Origin: Candidatus Peregrinibacteria bacterium Greene0416_19
Lineage (GTDB): Bacteria; Patescibacteriota; Gracilibacteria; Peribacterales; Peribacteraceae
Length of the DNA: 64,000 nucleotides
Assembly: GCA_007375735.1 (NCBI GenBank)
Contig: VMEW01000003.1
Span: forward strand, 1-64,000
Reading direction: 5' to 3'
The position numbers and the translations under genes are program-made. The notes beneath the pieces are model-generated. The model was not told where the DNA came from. It was given only the letters and a program-made list of their open reading frames with translations, and ran no database searches. This document shows, piece by piece, positions 35,875-44,650 of this stretch. Numbering within the stretch: the first letter of the stretch is position 1; each line of letters opens with the position of its first letter.

Positions 35875-35906
35875 AAGCCCTGAACGTCACACGACGCTCG
35901 GGGTTT
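35875..35906 (+). terminator. Terminator after the receiver-like gene
   Basis: AAGCCCTGAACGTC / GACGCTCGGGGTTT around an ACAC loop, one internal mismatch, short T run. The remaining bases to 36128 hold no clear gene on the + strand. Confidence 0.55.
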
Positions 35907-35949
35907 CACATATCCCATGGACACAACCTCCTAGATGCATTGGCTGCTA

Positions 35950-36132
35950 TCACGGTTCTAACATCGTCCAATACAGTGCACCATCCGGCTCTGCCCTCTG
36001 GGGCTGCGCCGAGATGGCTGTCTCAATCAAAGTGGGATCGGATGCCTCGGCGTAGTCCGCAGACGAAGCCGGGCATTCAACGACCAGAACGCAGTACATT
36101 GCGACGTCGTCTTCGTTCGTAATGCCGATCAA
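35950..36132 (-). CDS. Possible small protein coupled to the Gly/Pro-rich gene
   Basis: 60 residues. A TTG start overlaps the stop of the upstream gene (TTGA), which would allow coupled translation. The sequence includes DDVAMYCVLVVECP, strand-like and not repetitive. No family or SD. It could be chance. Confidence 0.3.
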   Translation of the reverse strand: MIGITNEDDVAMYCVLVVECPASSADYAEASDPTLIETAISAQPQRAEPDGALYWTMLEP

Positions 36133-38156
36133 TGCCCGTACTGCTGGTACGGCATCCCCTGGCCTCCTCGATATTCGCCGTAGCCAGGCGGCGGCCCTCC
36201 GAACGGCGAACCATGCTCCTGCCCGCCGTACCCGCCTTGCGGACCGTAGTCGCCGGAACCACCGCGGAAGTCATCGGGGGGACCGAATCCTCCTTCGTTG
36301 TGATAGCCGCCCCTGTCCGAAGGGCCGTCGAAGCCGGGCATGCCGCCCATTTCTTTCATCCTGCTCTGGAATTTCTGCCCGATCATCATCGCGAACTCCA
36401 CCCCGCCTTGCATCATGGCGGGCTCCATCACCCTGCGCACCCGGTTCATCGGCTCCATCACGTCCATCAGGTTGCCTGCATCGAGGGCCTGCCGCGCAAT
36501 CGCGATGTCGGCGAGGGCGGCTTTGCTGTCGAACTTGATGCCCTTCTGCACCATCAATCCCACCACCTCCTCGGCGAGGCCGACCATGACCCGGATCTTA
36601 GGACCCATCTGCTGCATCATCTGCGTCATCATCTCCTTGCTCGGACCGCCTCCCGGTCCGCCCATTCCCGCTGGCGGACCGTAGCCACCCTGCTGGCCCG
36701 GGCCGTACGGTCCAGCACCATGCATGGAGGGGCCCTCGTCGACCGACGCGAGGACACGCTGAATGAGGTCAGCGAGTTCACGCTTTACCTCCTGCGCCGG
36801 CATGCCCTTGATGTACTGCGAGAGGAGACCGTTCAGTTCCTGACGAGCTTCCGCGACGGACGGCGATCCGCCCAGTCCTTTCAGAACGACCTGCACTCGG
36901 CTGATCATCTTTTCCAAGTCACCATCGTCTTCTCCGTATTCCTGCTGCCCCCGGTCGAATGATGCCGGTCCGAAGTTCTGACCGCCAGCAGGTCTGAACT
37001 GACCGTCACGCGGATAGTCGTAGCCGCCGCTCTGCTCCGGATCGTACGATGGCGCTTGATGATCGTTTGTGCTCTCCTCGTAGTAGTACTCGGATGGCGG
37101 CGCGAAGACTTCCTCGGACACGCCCGCCTGCTCCCGCACGGCCTCCGACGTGGCAGCGATATCACACTCATCCGCCGATGTGGCTGTCATCCACGTACCG
37201 TTCGGGCCGATGCACTGTTGCTCCTGCGATGCCGCCTCATCCGCATGCTCGAGCTGATAGGCTTCTGCGGCGCGCAGAGCGGCCTCGTTGCCCCTGAGGT
37301 TCACGTACTCGACACATTTTTTGTCGCCCTGAGGGCACATGCTGGGGTCCGTGATGCCGCTGTACTTGCTGGCCGCAGACTCACCACCGGACTTCTGGCC
37401 CGCTTGCGGCGCACTCACCGGCTGCGACGCCGGTGCGGGGGACGGCTTTGTCATCTGGTACTGCCCGCCGCCGTACTGCTGTGGACCTGCACCTTTATAG
37501 TGCTGACCGGAGTACTGCCCCGGCTGACCGTAGGGCCCCGGGCCGTACCCGCCCTGTCCGTAGGGAGGTTTCTTCCCGGGGAAACCTCCTGGATAGCTTT
37601 GTGGGCCACCGGGGTATCCTCCCTGGAACCCTTGCGGGCGCTGCGCCGCGTACGGTGATGCGATGAACGTTCCACCCTTGGCTTTGCATGCCAGTTCGCT
37701 GAAGTTATCACCGCTGAACCATGCGGAACCGAGCATGCAGACGAACGGGTTTGACTTGAGCGCTTCGAACACATACTGCGGAATATTCGATCCATTGGTA
37801 CTGTTGGTACCGGGTTGCTGCGTTGCAGGTGTCGGTGCCGCATTGTGTGCGGGTGGCACGGGGAAACTATGGTCATCGGATGCCGGTGCCGGTGTGGGGC
37901 TCGGTGCGGGTGCGGGCTCGGTCGACGGCGTGGGAACTGGCGTTGGTGATGTCGACGGTTCTGCTGGCGGACTTGGTGCCGGCGCCGGAGCGGGAACAGG
38001 TGCCGCTGTCTCCGTTGTCGGCGAAACCGTGTCGGACACTTGTGCCGTGAAGTTGCCTGTGGTCACGACACCTGCGATGGATGCAGCAACCACGAAAGCC
38101 GCGACGCACTCCCGGTGCTGTCGGAAGAGTCGGTTGATGCGGTGAACCTGAGCCAT
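36129..38156 (-). CDS. Large secreted Gly/Pro/Tyr/Gln-rich low-complexity protein
   Basis: 675 residues, family not recognised. Layout: basic N-terminus and hydrophobic signal/anchor (CVAAFVVAASIAGVVTTG); a Pro/Ala/Thr-rich stalk at about 45-110; a short Cys-containing region (NPFVCMLGSAWFS, SELACKAKGG); a G/P/Y/Q-rich block at about 170-240 (GGYGPGPYGQPGQYSGQ); a second Cys region (MCPQGDKKCVEYV, QQCIGPNGTW); a mostly helical domain at about 400-620 (EKMISRVQVVLKGLGG, MMTQMMQQMGPKIRVMVGLA); and a G/P/Y tail ending YQQYGH. Tyr-rich Gly/Pro blocks are typical of self-associating or adhesive proteins; that is inference. An AT-rich promoter with TATAAT lies 29 nt upstream of the ATG. Divergent from an SLH gene. 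Confidence 0.75.
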   Translation of the reverse strand: MAQVHRINRLFRQHRECVAAFVVAASIAGVVTTGNFTAQVSDTVSPTTETAAPVPAPAPAPSPPAEPSTSPTPVPTPSTEPAPAPSPTPAPASDDHSFPVPPAHNAAPTPATQQPGTNSTNGSNIPQYVFEALKSNPFVCMLGSAWFSGDNFSELACKAKGGTFIASPYAAQRPQGFQGGYPGGPQSYPGGFPGKKPPYGQGGYGPGPYGQPGQYSGQHYKGAGPQQYGGGQYQMTKPSPAPASQPVSAPQAGQKSGGESAASKYSGITDPSMCPQGDKKCVEYVNLRGNEAALRAAEAYQLEHADEAASQEQQCIGPNGTWMTATSADECDIAATSEAVREQAGVSEEVFAPPSEYYYEESTNDHQAPSYDPEQSGGYDYPRDGQFRPAGGQNFGPASFDRGQQEYGEDDGDLEKMISRVQVVLKGLGGSPSVAEARQELNGLLSQYIKGMPAQEVKRELADLIQRVLASVDEGPSMHGAGPYGPGQQGGYGPPAGMGGPGGGPSKEMMTQMMQQMGPKIRVMVGLAEEVVGLMVQKGIKFDSKAALADIAIARQALDAGNLMDVMEPMNRVRRVMEPAMMQGGVEFAMMIGQKFQSRMKEMGGMPGFDGPSDRGGYHNEGGFGPPDDFRGGSGDYGPQGGYGGQEHGSPFGGPPPGYGEYRGGQGMPYQQYGH

Positions 38157-38182
38157 AACGTGTGGGGAAGTGTTTGTTATGC

Positions 38183-38196
38183 TTATTATATAATAA
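38183..38196. promoter_or_regulatory. AT-rich palindrome containing the -10 of the Gly/Pro-rich gene
   Basis: TTATTATATAATAA is a perfect palindrome; TATAAT on the - strand is at 38190-38185. The whole 38170-38215 stretch is AT-rich, unlike the surrounding DNA, and lies between two divergent surface-protein genes. Confidence 0.55.
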
Positions 38197-38223
38197 ATTG
38201 TAATATATGGCCAGTCCTATTTT

Positions 38224-38252
38224 TCTGACGTTCTTTGCCTTCTTGATACAAT
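38224..38252 (+). promoter_or_regulatory. Promoter of the 38265 SLH gene
   Basis: TACAAT at 38247-38252, with a weak -35 (TCTGAC, 38224-38229) at 17 bp. The leader would be only about 5 nt. Confidence 0.5.
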
Positions 38253-38264
38253 TTGCCCCCGAGT

Positions 38265-39017
38265 ATGCACCGTCTCCTCCTTCCTTTATGTGCACTCGGG
38301 TTTCTGCTCGCCGCGACGCCGGCGCGGGCGTTCTTTGGCGTGCTGGATGAGCTGCAGAAGCAGATAGAGTCCGATCAGTCGGGCGGCGCGGACACGAAGG
38401 CACTGCAGGATCTCCTCAAGGATCTGCAGTCCGCTCCTGCGGCTGATGGATTTTCCGACATCGATGCGAAAGCTTGGTACGCGCCATACGTCTCGTATGC
38501 CGCTTCCAAAGGGATTGTCACCGGCTACAAAGATTCTAAGGGCAAGGCGACGGGCAAGTTCGGGCCGGGCGATGCGGTGACCGTGGCACAGATGCTGAAG
38601 ATCGCGCTCAAGGCGACCGGCATCGATGAATCCATCTGCACCGGCAGGCCCAAACATCCGAAGGCGAAGGATCACTGGGCGTCATCGTACGTCGTCTGCG
38701 CCGAGGCCATGAACGCGCGTATCCTGAAGGAAAGCCCCCCGCTCGACCGGCCCGCGACGCGCGGCGAGGTGATCGGCCTCCTCCACGACGTGTTCCAGGA
38801 CCAGGTGTCTTCCCTCGTTTCCCCGTTCAAGGATACGAAAGGATCCCCCTACGAACGGGACATCGCCTTCGCCTACGCGCTCGGCATCGTCACGGGCGAC
38901 AAGGACAAGAGCGGCAGGGAGACCGGCACCTTCCGTCCGGGTGACGGCGTCAAGCGCGGCGAGGCGGCCAAGATCATCTATCTGAAGATGCGCGTGAAGG
39001 ACGCGAAGAAGAAGTGA
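38265..39017 (+). CDS. SLH-domain surface protein
   Basis: 250 residues from ATG 38265. Signal peptide LLLPLCALGFLLAATPARAF, a short helical segment, then three SLH modules: FSDIDAKAWYAPYVSYAASK with GIVTGYKDSKGKATGKF; a middle one around HWASSYVVCAEAMNARIL; and FKDTKGSPYERDIAFAYA with GIVTGDKDKSGRETGTF. Almost the whole mature protein is SLH, so it could be an S-layer or anchor subunit. It is divergent from the Gly/Pro/Tyr-rich gene, sharing a 108-bp regulatory gap. REP-like palindromes follow the stop. Confidence 0.85.
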   Translation: MHRLLLPLCALGFLLAATPARAFFGVLDELQKQIESDQSGGADTKALQDLLKDLQSAPAADGFSDIDAKAWYAPYVSYAASKGIVTGYKDSKGKATGKFGPGDAVTVAQMLKIALKATGIDESICTGRPKHPKAKDHWASSYVVCAEAMNARILKESPPLDRPATRGEVIGLLHDVFQDQVSSLVSPFKDTKGSPYERDIAFAYALGIVTGDKDKSGRETGTFRPGDGVKRGEAAKIIYLKMRVKDAKKK

Positions 39018-39021
39018 GCGT

Positions 39022-39123
39022 CACCCTTCGACGAAGCGCGGCTGCTCGCGGCCGCGTCATCGAAAAACAATTTCCTTCAGAGGCTGGCTCAGGGTGAAGC
39101 ACCATTCGACCCCGAGCTCATGG
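39022..39123. repeat. REP-like palindromes after the SLH gene
   Basis: CACCCTTCGAC (39022) with GCTCAGGGTG (ends 39096) as outer arms, then a compact unit CCATTCGAC-CCC-GAGCTCATGG at 39102-39123. Same family as the tRNA-Leu-associated elements. The next bases (39128-39147) include GCGGGGGCTTGCCCCCGC, another palindrome. Confidence 0.7.
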
Positions 39124-39179
39124 TCGAGGGGCGGGGGCTTGCCCCCGCGTGCTTCACCGCTGGCCCGGTTTCGTTTAAT

Positions 39180-39207
39180 TTGACATGCAGCCGCCCTGCC
39201 GTAGTAT
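39180..39207 (+). promoter_or_regulatory. Promoter of the polyamine-type operon
   Basis: TTGACA (39180-39185), 16-bp spacer, TAGTAT (39202-39207), then 8 nt to ATG 39216: a near-consensus promoter for a leaderless mRNA. Confidence 0.75.
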
Positions 39208-39215
39208 CGGCTGCT

Positions 39216-40427
39216 ATGCCGCCTCCAGAGGAGCCTCCGTTCCCCGCGTTACCGGAGTCCCCTGACACACCACTCGCATCACCGACGTCTGTCGAAGCCC
39301 TGCGGCAGGAATGCCCCGGCCGTGCCCGGTATCTGCTCGACCGGATCAGTCAGAAACGCATCGATCCGCCCGCCATCACTGCCGGTACGGATCTCGGTGA
39401 ATTGATAGAGCAGGCCTTCCTCTCCTACAACGCAGGCAGGCTGCGCGAGGCTTGCAAGCTCTATGCGGAGAAGATGCTTGCCGACGATGTCGTCGTCGGC
39501 GTGTCGCTCGCCGGCGCCCTCACGCCTGCCGGGCTGGGGAAATCTTCCATCGTGCCGCTCATCAATGCAGGATTCATCGACTGGATCGTGAGCACCGGCG
39601 CGAACCTGTACCACGACACGCACTTCGCATTGGGCATGGAGATGCACCAGTCGCGCCCGGGGCTCGATGATCATCAATTGCGCGATCACCAGGTGATCCG
39701 CATCTACGACATCGTCTTCGACGCGGAGAATCTGTACGGCACCGATCGCTTCTACCGGACGCTCTGCCGGGGTGAGGAATTCCAGAAGACGATGGGGACG
39801 CCGGAGTTCCACAACCTCGTTGGCAAATACCTGGCGCAATTGGAGGATCAGACGGGGCGAAACGGTTCCTCGTTGCTGGCCGCAGCGTACCGCGCCGGCG
39901 TGCCGATCTTCACGTCGTCGCCGGGCGACAGTTCCATCGGCATGAACTTGGCGGCCCTGCAACTCGAGGGATCCCGACTCAGCCTCGATCCGTTGAAGGA
40001 TGTGAACGATGCCGCCGCGATCGTGTTCCATGCCAAACAACAGGAGGAAAAGAGCGCGGTGATGCTGCTCGGCGGGGGATCACCCAAGAACTTTTTGCTC
40101 CAGACCGAGCCGCAGATCCAAGAGGTTCTGGGGCTCCCCGAGGCCGGTCATGATTACTTCCTACAGGTGACCGACGCGCGTCCGGATACCGGAGGACTGA
40201 GCGGGGCCACGCCGCAGGAGGCGATGACGTGGGGGAAGGTGGATCCTGCGAAATTGCCGGACACCGTCACGTGCTACCTGGATACCACCGTCGCCCTCCC
40301 GCTGATGACGGCGTATGCGTTGCGCACGCGACGGCCCCGAACGCACCGGCGTCTCATGGATCGGTTGCCGATCAGCAGCGCGTTGCTCGCCGGGCGCTAC
40401 AGAGGCCGCCGCTTCGGGGCATCCTGA
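39216..40427 (+). CDS. Deoxyhypusine synthase-like enzyme
   Basis: 403 residues. Deoxyhypusine synthase and its bacterial relatives (homospermidine synthase-like) use NAD and a lysine imine to transfer aminobutyl groups. Motifs: [52 protein letters not shown], and [19 protein letters not shown] with a Lys where the family has its catalytic lysine region, then [19 protein letters not shown]. Bacteria lack eIF5A, so the substrate is more likely a polyamine or agmatine; the next gene, 8 nt downstream, is an agmatine deiminase. The start at 39216 is set by the promoter spacing. Confidence 0.85.
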   Translation: MPPPEEPPFPALPESPDTPLASPTSVEALRQECPGRARYLLDRISQKRIDPPAITAGTDLGELIEQAFLSYNAGRLREACKLYAEKMLADDVVVGVSLAGALTPAGLGKSSIVPLINAGFIDWIVSTGANLYHDTHFALGMEMHQSRPGLDDHQLRDHQVIRIYDIVFDAENLYGTDRFYRTLCRGEEFQKTMGTPEFHNLVGKYLAQLEDQTGRNGSSLLAAAYRAGVPIFTSSPGDSSIGMNLAALQLEGSRLSLDPLKDVNDAAAIVFHAKQQEEKSAVMLLGGGSPKNFLLQTEPQIQEVLGLPEAGHDYFLQVTDARPDTGGLSGATPQEAMTWGKVDPAKLPDTVTCYLDTTVALPLMTAYALRTRRPRTHRRLMDRLPISSALLAGRYRGRRFGAS

Positions 40428-40435
40428 TTCTTCGC

Positions 40436-41563
40436 ATGGAACGACCACCACACGACGGGGCGGACACACCAAAGAACCGGGGCTTCCGCATGCCGGCCGA
40501 GTGGGAGAGGCACGAGGCGACATGGCTCGCGTACCCGTTCGATTCACAGAGTCCTGCCGGCGCCCACCGTCACTGGCCGCGCGGCGTCTTCCGCTCCAGG
40601 CAGATCGAGAAGCAGTGGGCGCACATGACGCGCCACCTGACGACGGCGGAGGTGGTGAACATCCTTGTGGCGAATGGCGAGGTGCGGGACCGACTGAGGA
40701 GAGTGTTTGACGAAGTCTCCTCCGGACTCGCCGATCATCCGCATGTCCGCCTCCACACCGTACCGTCCAACTGGTCATGGATCCGCGACACCGGTGGTAT
40801 CTTCCTGGTGAACAATGAGACGGGTGAGCGGATGATCACGCACTGGGCATTCAACGGCTGGGGGAAAGAGCCGTGGCGATCGGAATGCTCGCTCGACCGG
40901 AAGGTTCCGCTCGCTATGAGCCGCATCGCGAGCGTAGAGCGCAGGCGGATCGGGTGCGTCCTCGAGGGCGGCTCCATCGACGTGAACGGGACGGGTTCCC
41001 TCCTCACGACCGAGGAATGCCTGCTGCATGAAAACCGCCTGCTCCCCGGCCAGCGGAAGCGGACGCGTGATCGGATGGAGGAACTTCTGTGCGGGAACCT
41101 GGGCGTGAGGAATGTCCTGTGGCTCCACAGAGGCATCGGAGGGGACGACACGAGCGGCCACGTCGATGACCTCACCCGCTTCGTATCCCGGGATACCGTC
41201 CTGACCATGGTCGCGCCGCGGTTGCACGGTCAGGATCACGTCGTGTTGCGGGAGAACCTGAAGCGCCTTGAGCGCATGCGCGACGAGCGCGGGCGCCAGC
41301 TCACGATCATGGAAGTGCCGCTCCCGAAGCCGGACTCCCTGTGGGGGCAGATGCTGCCCATGAGCTACGCGAATTTCTACATCGGCAACAACGTCGTGCT
41401 CGCCCCCGTCTTCGGGGACCCGAACGACGCGAAAGCCCTGGGGGCATTGCAGGCCGCGTTTCCCGATCGGATGATCGTCGATCTGTACGCGAAAGACCTG
41501 GTCTGGGGACTCGGCACGTACCACTGTTCAACGCAGCAGGAACCTGCTGCTCCTCAAGTCTAG
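40436..41563 (+). CDS. aguA: Agmatine deiminase (PAD superfamily)
   Basis: 375 residues. It converts agmatine to N-carbamoylputrescine and ammonia. Conserved elements: MPAEWERHEATWLAYP, NWSWIRDTGGIFLVN, VLEGGSIDVNGTGSLLTTEE, DTSGHVDDLTRFV and the catalytic Cys in GLGTYHCSTQQEP. Full length. It follows the deoxyhypusine-synthase-like gene by 8 nt, so the two are one transcription unit and probably one pathway. The longer open frame upstream overlaps the preceding gene and is ignored. Confidence 0.93.
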   Translation: MERPPHDGADTPKNRGFRMPAEWERHEATWLAYPFDSQSPAGAHRHWPRGVFRSRQIEKQWAHMTRHLTTAEVVNILVANGEVRDRLRRVFDEVSSGLADHPHVRLHTVPSNWSWIRDTGGIFLVNNETGERMITHWAFNGWGKEPWRSECSLDRKVPLAMSRIASVERRRIGCVLEGGSIDVNGTGSLLTTEECLLHENRLLPGQRKRTRDRMEELLCGNLGVRNVLWLHRGIGGDDTSGHVDDLTRFVSRDTVLTMVAPRLHGQDHVVLRENLKRLERMRDERGRQLTIMEVPLPKPDSLWGQMLPMSYANFYIGNNVVLAPVFGDPNDAKALGALQAAFPDRMIVDLYAKDLVWGLGTYHCSTQQEPAAPQV

Positions 41564-41591
41564 TCGAGAGGAATCAAGGAGGCGATGCCTG

Positions 41592-41870
41592 TCACTCGCC
41601 CGATCCCGGGAGCCGGGTCGACGTGCGCGCGTGGACTCGTGCCTTGGCGCTGATGCGGTTTTCCACAGGAGCGTGCACGACCGGAACATTCGTACGCGTG
41701 GCTCGCTGAAGACGGTCGGCCTTCACGGCGCTCTGCTCGTAGCGACTGCGCATTGCTGCGGCCTCCAGAGCCTGCGTTTGCCGATACAGCCCCAGGAGCT
41801 GGGTGGTGTAGACCACCGTCAGAGCAAAGAAGGACACCTGTAACGCGAAGAGTCTCTGTGCGGACTTCAT
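41592..41870 (-). CDS. Small membrane protein with coiled-coil segment
   Basis: 92 residues: one N-terminal TM helix (LFALQVSFFALTVVYTTQLL) followed by a helix with heptad character (LYRQTQALEAAAMRSRYEQS) and a basic tail. Resembles single-pass division or scaffold peptides in outline only. TATGAT lies about 20 nt upstream. Divergent from the O-antigen-ligase-like gene. Confidence 0.5.
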   Translation of the reverse strand: MKSAQRLFALQVSFFALTVVYTTQLLGLYRQTQALEAAAMRSRYEQSAVKADRLQRATRTNVPVVHAPVENRISAKARVHARTSTRLPGSGE

Positions 41871-41958
41871 GGATATGGGGGTATGTGTGCGACTATCATA
41901 TCATGTTTTCGTATTTCAATCAAGTACGATTGCGTCTACCATCTGCGATACTGCTTCT

Positions 41959-43962
41959 ATGGTCAATTGGAGGCGTTTTCTGCGTATCGCCACGGAGAAC
42001 GGCGTGGTGCTGTTCTTGCTGGTATCGATTCTCTGGAGGGGGGGGAAAACGCTCGATGCGACCTGGCTGCTCGGCGGTGTGGCGTGTGCCGTGACTGTTG
42101 CGGACATGCTCTACCGACGGCGCGGGGAGACAGCACGGCCGGCCCCGGCACTCATCCTCCTTGGGTTTCTGGCGGCGAGTGTTCTCAGTTACCTGACATC
42201 GGCTGCTCGTAATTATGGGCTCGACGAATTGATCAGGGACACCGCGCTCCTGCTCCTCTTCCTGTGGACGGTCCGCACGGAACGCGCGGAGAGGAACGAC
42301 CCACTCCCATTCCACGAGCGTGTCCTCATCACCATCGCCATTGCCACGGTGGTCGCATGCGGGGTCGGGATCGCCGTCTACGTGTTGCAGCCGGTCAACC
42401 GCTTCGTGGGAACCTTCTTCGACTTCCGGTTCCACACGGATTACTGGCCCAACGCGTGGGCGGAGTACCTGCTCCTCGCCTGGCCGGCGGTGTTCTGGTT
42501 CCTCAGACGTTTCCCGGTCCCTGTCCGCGTGCCGGTTTTTGGGATCGTCATCGCGTGCTTCCTGCTCAGCTATTCGCGCGGCGCCGCCCTCGCGTTCAGC
42601 GGACAGATCGTGCTGCTGGGGATCCTCGGCATCCACCAACTGCTGCGCATTCAGCGCGCGCAGGGGGTGAGAACTGCATTGCAGAAAGGCTGGTCGGTTC
42701 TCGTCCGCACTCTGCTGATCGGGTGCGGAGCGGCACTGATTGCGCTGGTGCTCTTCGGCGCCATCAACCTGCTGCGCAGTCGCTTCCACGACGTGGAATC
42801 CGTCCGTGCCAAGGTCACGTTCACGGCCCAAGAGGGCCGTTCGTCGGTGGATGAGCGCCAGGAGTTCTTCGCCGCCGCCGTGCAGCTGATTCGAGAGCGG
42901 CCGCTCTTTGGATGGGGGCCCTACAGTTTCCGCTTCGTGCAGCCGCGTTACCAGCAGAGCGTCTTCGCCACCTCCGACCATTCGCATAATGCCTTCCTCA
43001 AAATTGCGATGGAACGGGGCATACCTGCCATGATGCTCTTCACTGCATTCCTGTTCTGCGTCGTCGTGGGCGCGTGGCGGAGGATTGTGGAAGGGGCGTA
43101 CAGCGGGAAGAGCGCGGACGATCCGATCTTCCACTCGTTCCAGCCGCTCGCGCTCGTGTCGATCGCCGGCGTCTTCGCTCACAACCTCATCGACTACAAT
43201 CTGCAATTCGTGGGTATCGTGCTGCCGCTCTGGCTGCTCATGGGTCTGCTGATCGCTGGCGCGCCCCCTGCCGGGCAACGGTGGGGCGGGGTGGGGCGGT
43301 GGGGCGGGCTGGTTCTTTCGTTTCTGCTCATGGCCGTTCTCCTGCGTGAGGGGTGGTTCCTGGCTGTCTCTTCCTTGGGCCGACGGGCCGAGGCTCGCGG
43401 CGACCCGGAATCCGCCCTGGTCTTCTATGAACAGGCATCGGCCGAATGGTTTCCGCGGGATTTGCACCTCAGCCGCGCGTACCTGCTCATTGGACTCCAT
43501 CGCTACCCGGAGGCACTTGACGCGCTGGACCGGTATGCAGAGGATAATGTCGAGGACGCGCGATTGTGGAAGATGAGAGGAGACGTCCTGCAGCAGCTCG
43601 GGCGGACCGTGGAAGCGCTCCGGGCCTATGACGAAGCATTCGTCAGAGGCAAACTCAATTACGTCAGCATCGCACGGTCCATCCTGGAATCCCTCCTCGC
43701 AGCGGATGACGCTGCGGCCATCGTGCGGCGTAAACCTGACTTCGATGCGATCGTGGATGCCTACGCCGACGCAATCCTGAAGAATGCCCATTTTATCGCG
43801 CTCTCCGGGAATGTGGAGGAGTACCTGGCGTTCCTCGATCTCCTCGGTACCACGTATCCGTCTGCTATCGTCCGCTACCGCGAGCTCTTTTCCCGGGTCC
43901 GGGAGCATGCGGAGCGCGAGAGGGCGCGCCTCTCCGGGCGGGATCGGGGGTACCTGTGGTAG
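41959..43962 (+). CDS. O-antigen ligase/polymerase-type (Wzy_C) membrane protein with TPR tail
   Basis: 667 residues. About twelve TM helices with the Wzy_C region FLLSYSRGAALAFSGQIVLL, then FGWGPYSFRFVQPRYQQ and DHSHNAFLKIAMERGIPAMM, where the large periplasmic loop contributes catalytic Arg/His residues in the family. The last 200 residues are TPR-like (ESALVFYEQASAEWF, RYPEALDALDRYAEDN). It is probably a surface-glycan polymerase or protein O-oligosaccharyltransferase. GATACT ends 6 nt before ATG 41959, favouring this start over the longer frame. Confidence 0.82.
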   Translation: MVNWRRFLRIATENGVVLFLLVSILWRGGKTLDATWLLGGVACAVTVADMLYRRRGETARPAPALILLGFLAASVLSYLTSAARNYGLDELIRDTALLLLFLWTVRTERAERNDPLPFHERVLITIAIATVVACGVGIAVYVLQPVNRFVGTFFDFRFHTDYWPNAWAEYLLLAWPAVFWFLRRFPVPVRVPVFGIVIACFLLSYSRGAALAFSGQIVLLGILGIHQLLRIQRAQGVRTALQKGWSVLVRTLLIGCGAALIALVLFGAINLLRSRFHDVESVRAKVTFTAQEGRSSVDERQEFFAAAVQLIRERPLFGWGPYSFRFVQPRYQQSVFATSDHSHNAFLKIAMERGIPAMMLFTAFLFCVVVGAWRRIVEGAYSGKSADDPIFHSFQPLALVSIAGVFAHNLIDYNLQFVGIVLPLWLLMGLLIAGAPPAGQRWGGVGRWGGLVLSFLLMAVLLREGWFLAVSSLGRRAEARGDPESALVFYEQASAEWFPRDLHLSRAYLLIGLHRYPEALDALDRYAEDNVEDARLWKMRGDVLQQLGRTVEALRAYDEAFVRGKLNYVSIARSILESLLAADDAAAIVRRKPDFDAIVDAYADAILKNAHFIALSGNVEEYLAFLDLLGTTYPSAIVRYRELFSRVREHAERERARLSGRDRGYLW

Positions 43963-44025
43963 CGCATGACGCATTGCGAATGGGCATGGAATTGGTACAC
44001 TAAGCGCCCGCTTTTCCCTCTTACC

Positions 44026-44478
44026 ATGCGCCGTTTGCCCGCTTTCCTGCTCGTTCCGGCCATCCTGCTCGCCGGCTGTGCTCCGTTGCAGTCCACGAAG
44101 GGCGTTCAGGATCCGCAGCATGGCAAAGAAGTGTGGATCGGTGTGACCCCTCTCAGAGGCGTACAGGATCTGGGCGTGAATGGAGTTGCCATCGGGCACT
44201 ACTTCAGCGATGACACCTACCTGGCGACATTCCAGCTGAATGTGAAGCCGCCTGCTCGGGATATGCAGTATCAGGTCTGGCTCGTTCGGATGAGTCCCCT
44301 TGAGCAGATCAACGTCGGTGAGCTCACCAGCTCCACAAGCGATGCCCGGCACCGGCTGCAGTTCAGTGCAAGGAGGGATCTACGCGAGTATGTGAAAGTC
44401 CTCGTGACACTCGAGAGGGGGAAACCGAGTAAACCGTCGCTCACGGTCATTGCAGAGGGGACATTGCAAAAGCGCTGA
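44026..44478 (+). CDS. Small lipoprotein
   Basis: 150 residues from ATG 44026. Lipobox LLAGC after MRRLPAFLLVPAI, so it would be lipidated by the Lgt encoded at 51015. The mature part is one beta-rich domain (YLATFQLNVKPPARDMQYQV, WLVRMSPLEQINVGEL) with an overall shape like the extracytoplasmic domains of anti-sigma factors or CHRD proteins; this is not firm. TACACT is 24 nt upstream. It starts 63 nt after the Wzy_C gene. Confidence 0.75.
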   Translation: MRRLPAFLLVPAILLAGCAPLQSTKGVQDPQHGKEVWIGVTPLRGVQDLGVNGVAIGHYFSDDTYLATFQLNVKPPARDMQYQVWLVRMSPLEQINVGELTSSTSDARHRLQFSARRDLREYVKVLVTLERGKPSKPSLTVIAEGTLQKR

Positions 44479-44533
44479 TGGATGGTCGATCAGATTGTTG
44501 TCTTTTGTGTGTGGAACGGGTGACTGCTTTTCC

Positions 44534-44650
44534 TCAGCCGAGGGCCGAGGTTATCACCATGTTCAGCGCGAGGAAGGTGATGAGGAGCGCGTGCATGAGC
44601 ACGAGCGGAAGAGAGGCACGGAGTGAGGAGATTGGCTTCACAGGACTCAT
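44534..44650 (-). CDS. Possible 38-residue membrane peptide
   Basis: Reading frame MSPVKPISSLRASLPLVLMH followed by ALLITFLALNMVITSALG: a single TM helix with a basic N-terminus. GGGAAGG lies 5-6 nt before the ATG as a Shine-Dalgarno. Comparable tiny TM peptides occur at 49824 and 52591. No function known. Confidence 0.4.
   Translation of the reverse strand: MSPVKPISSLRASLPLVLMHALLITFLALNMVITSALG

Noticed and set aside
39216..40427. True deoxyhypusine synthase acting on eIF5A/aIF5A.
   Set aside because: The surrounding genes are bacterial, and no IF5A substrate is expected; a polyamine substrate is more likely.
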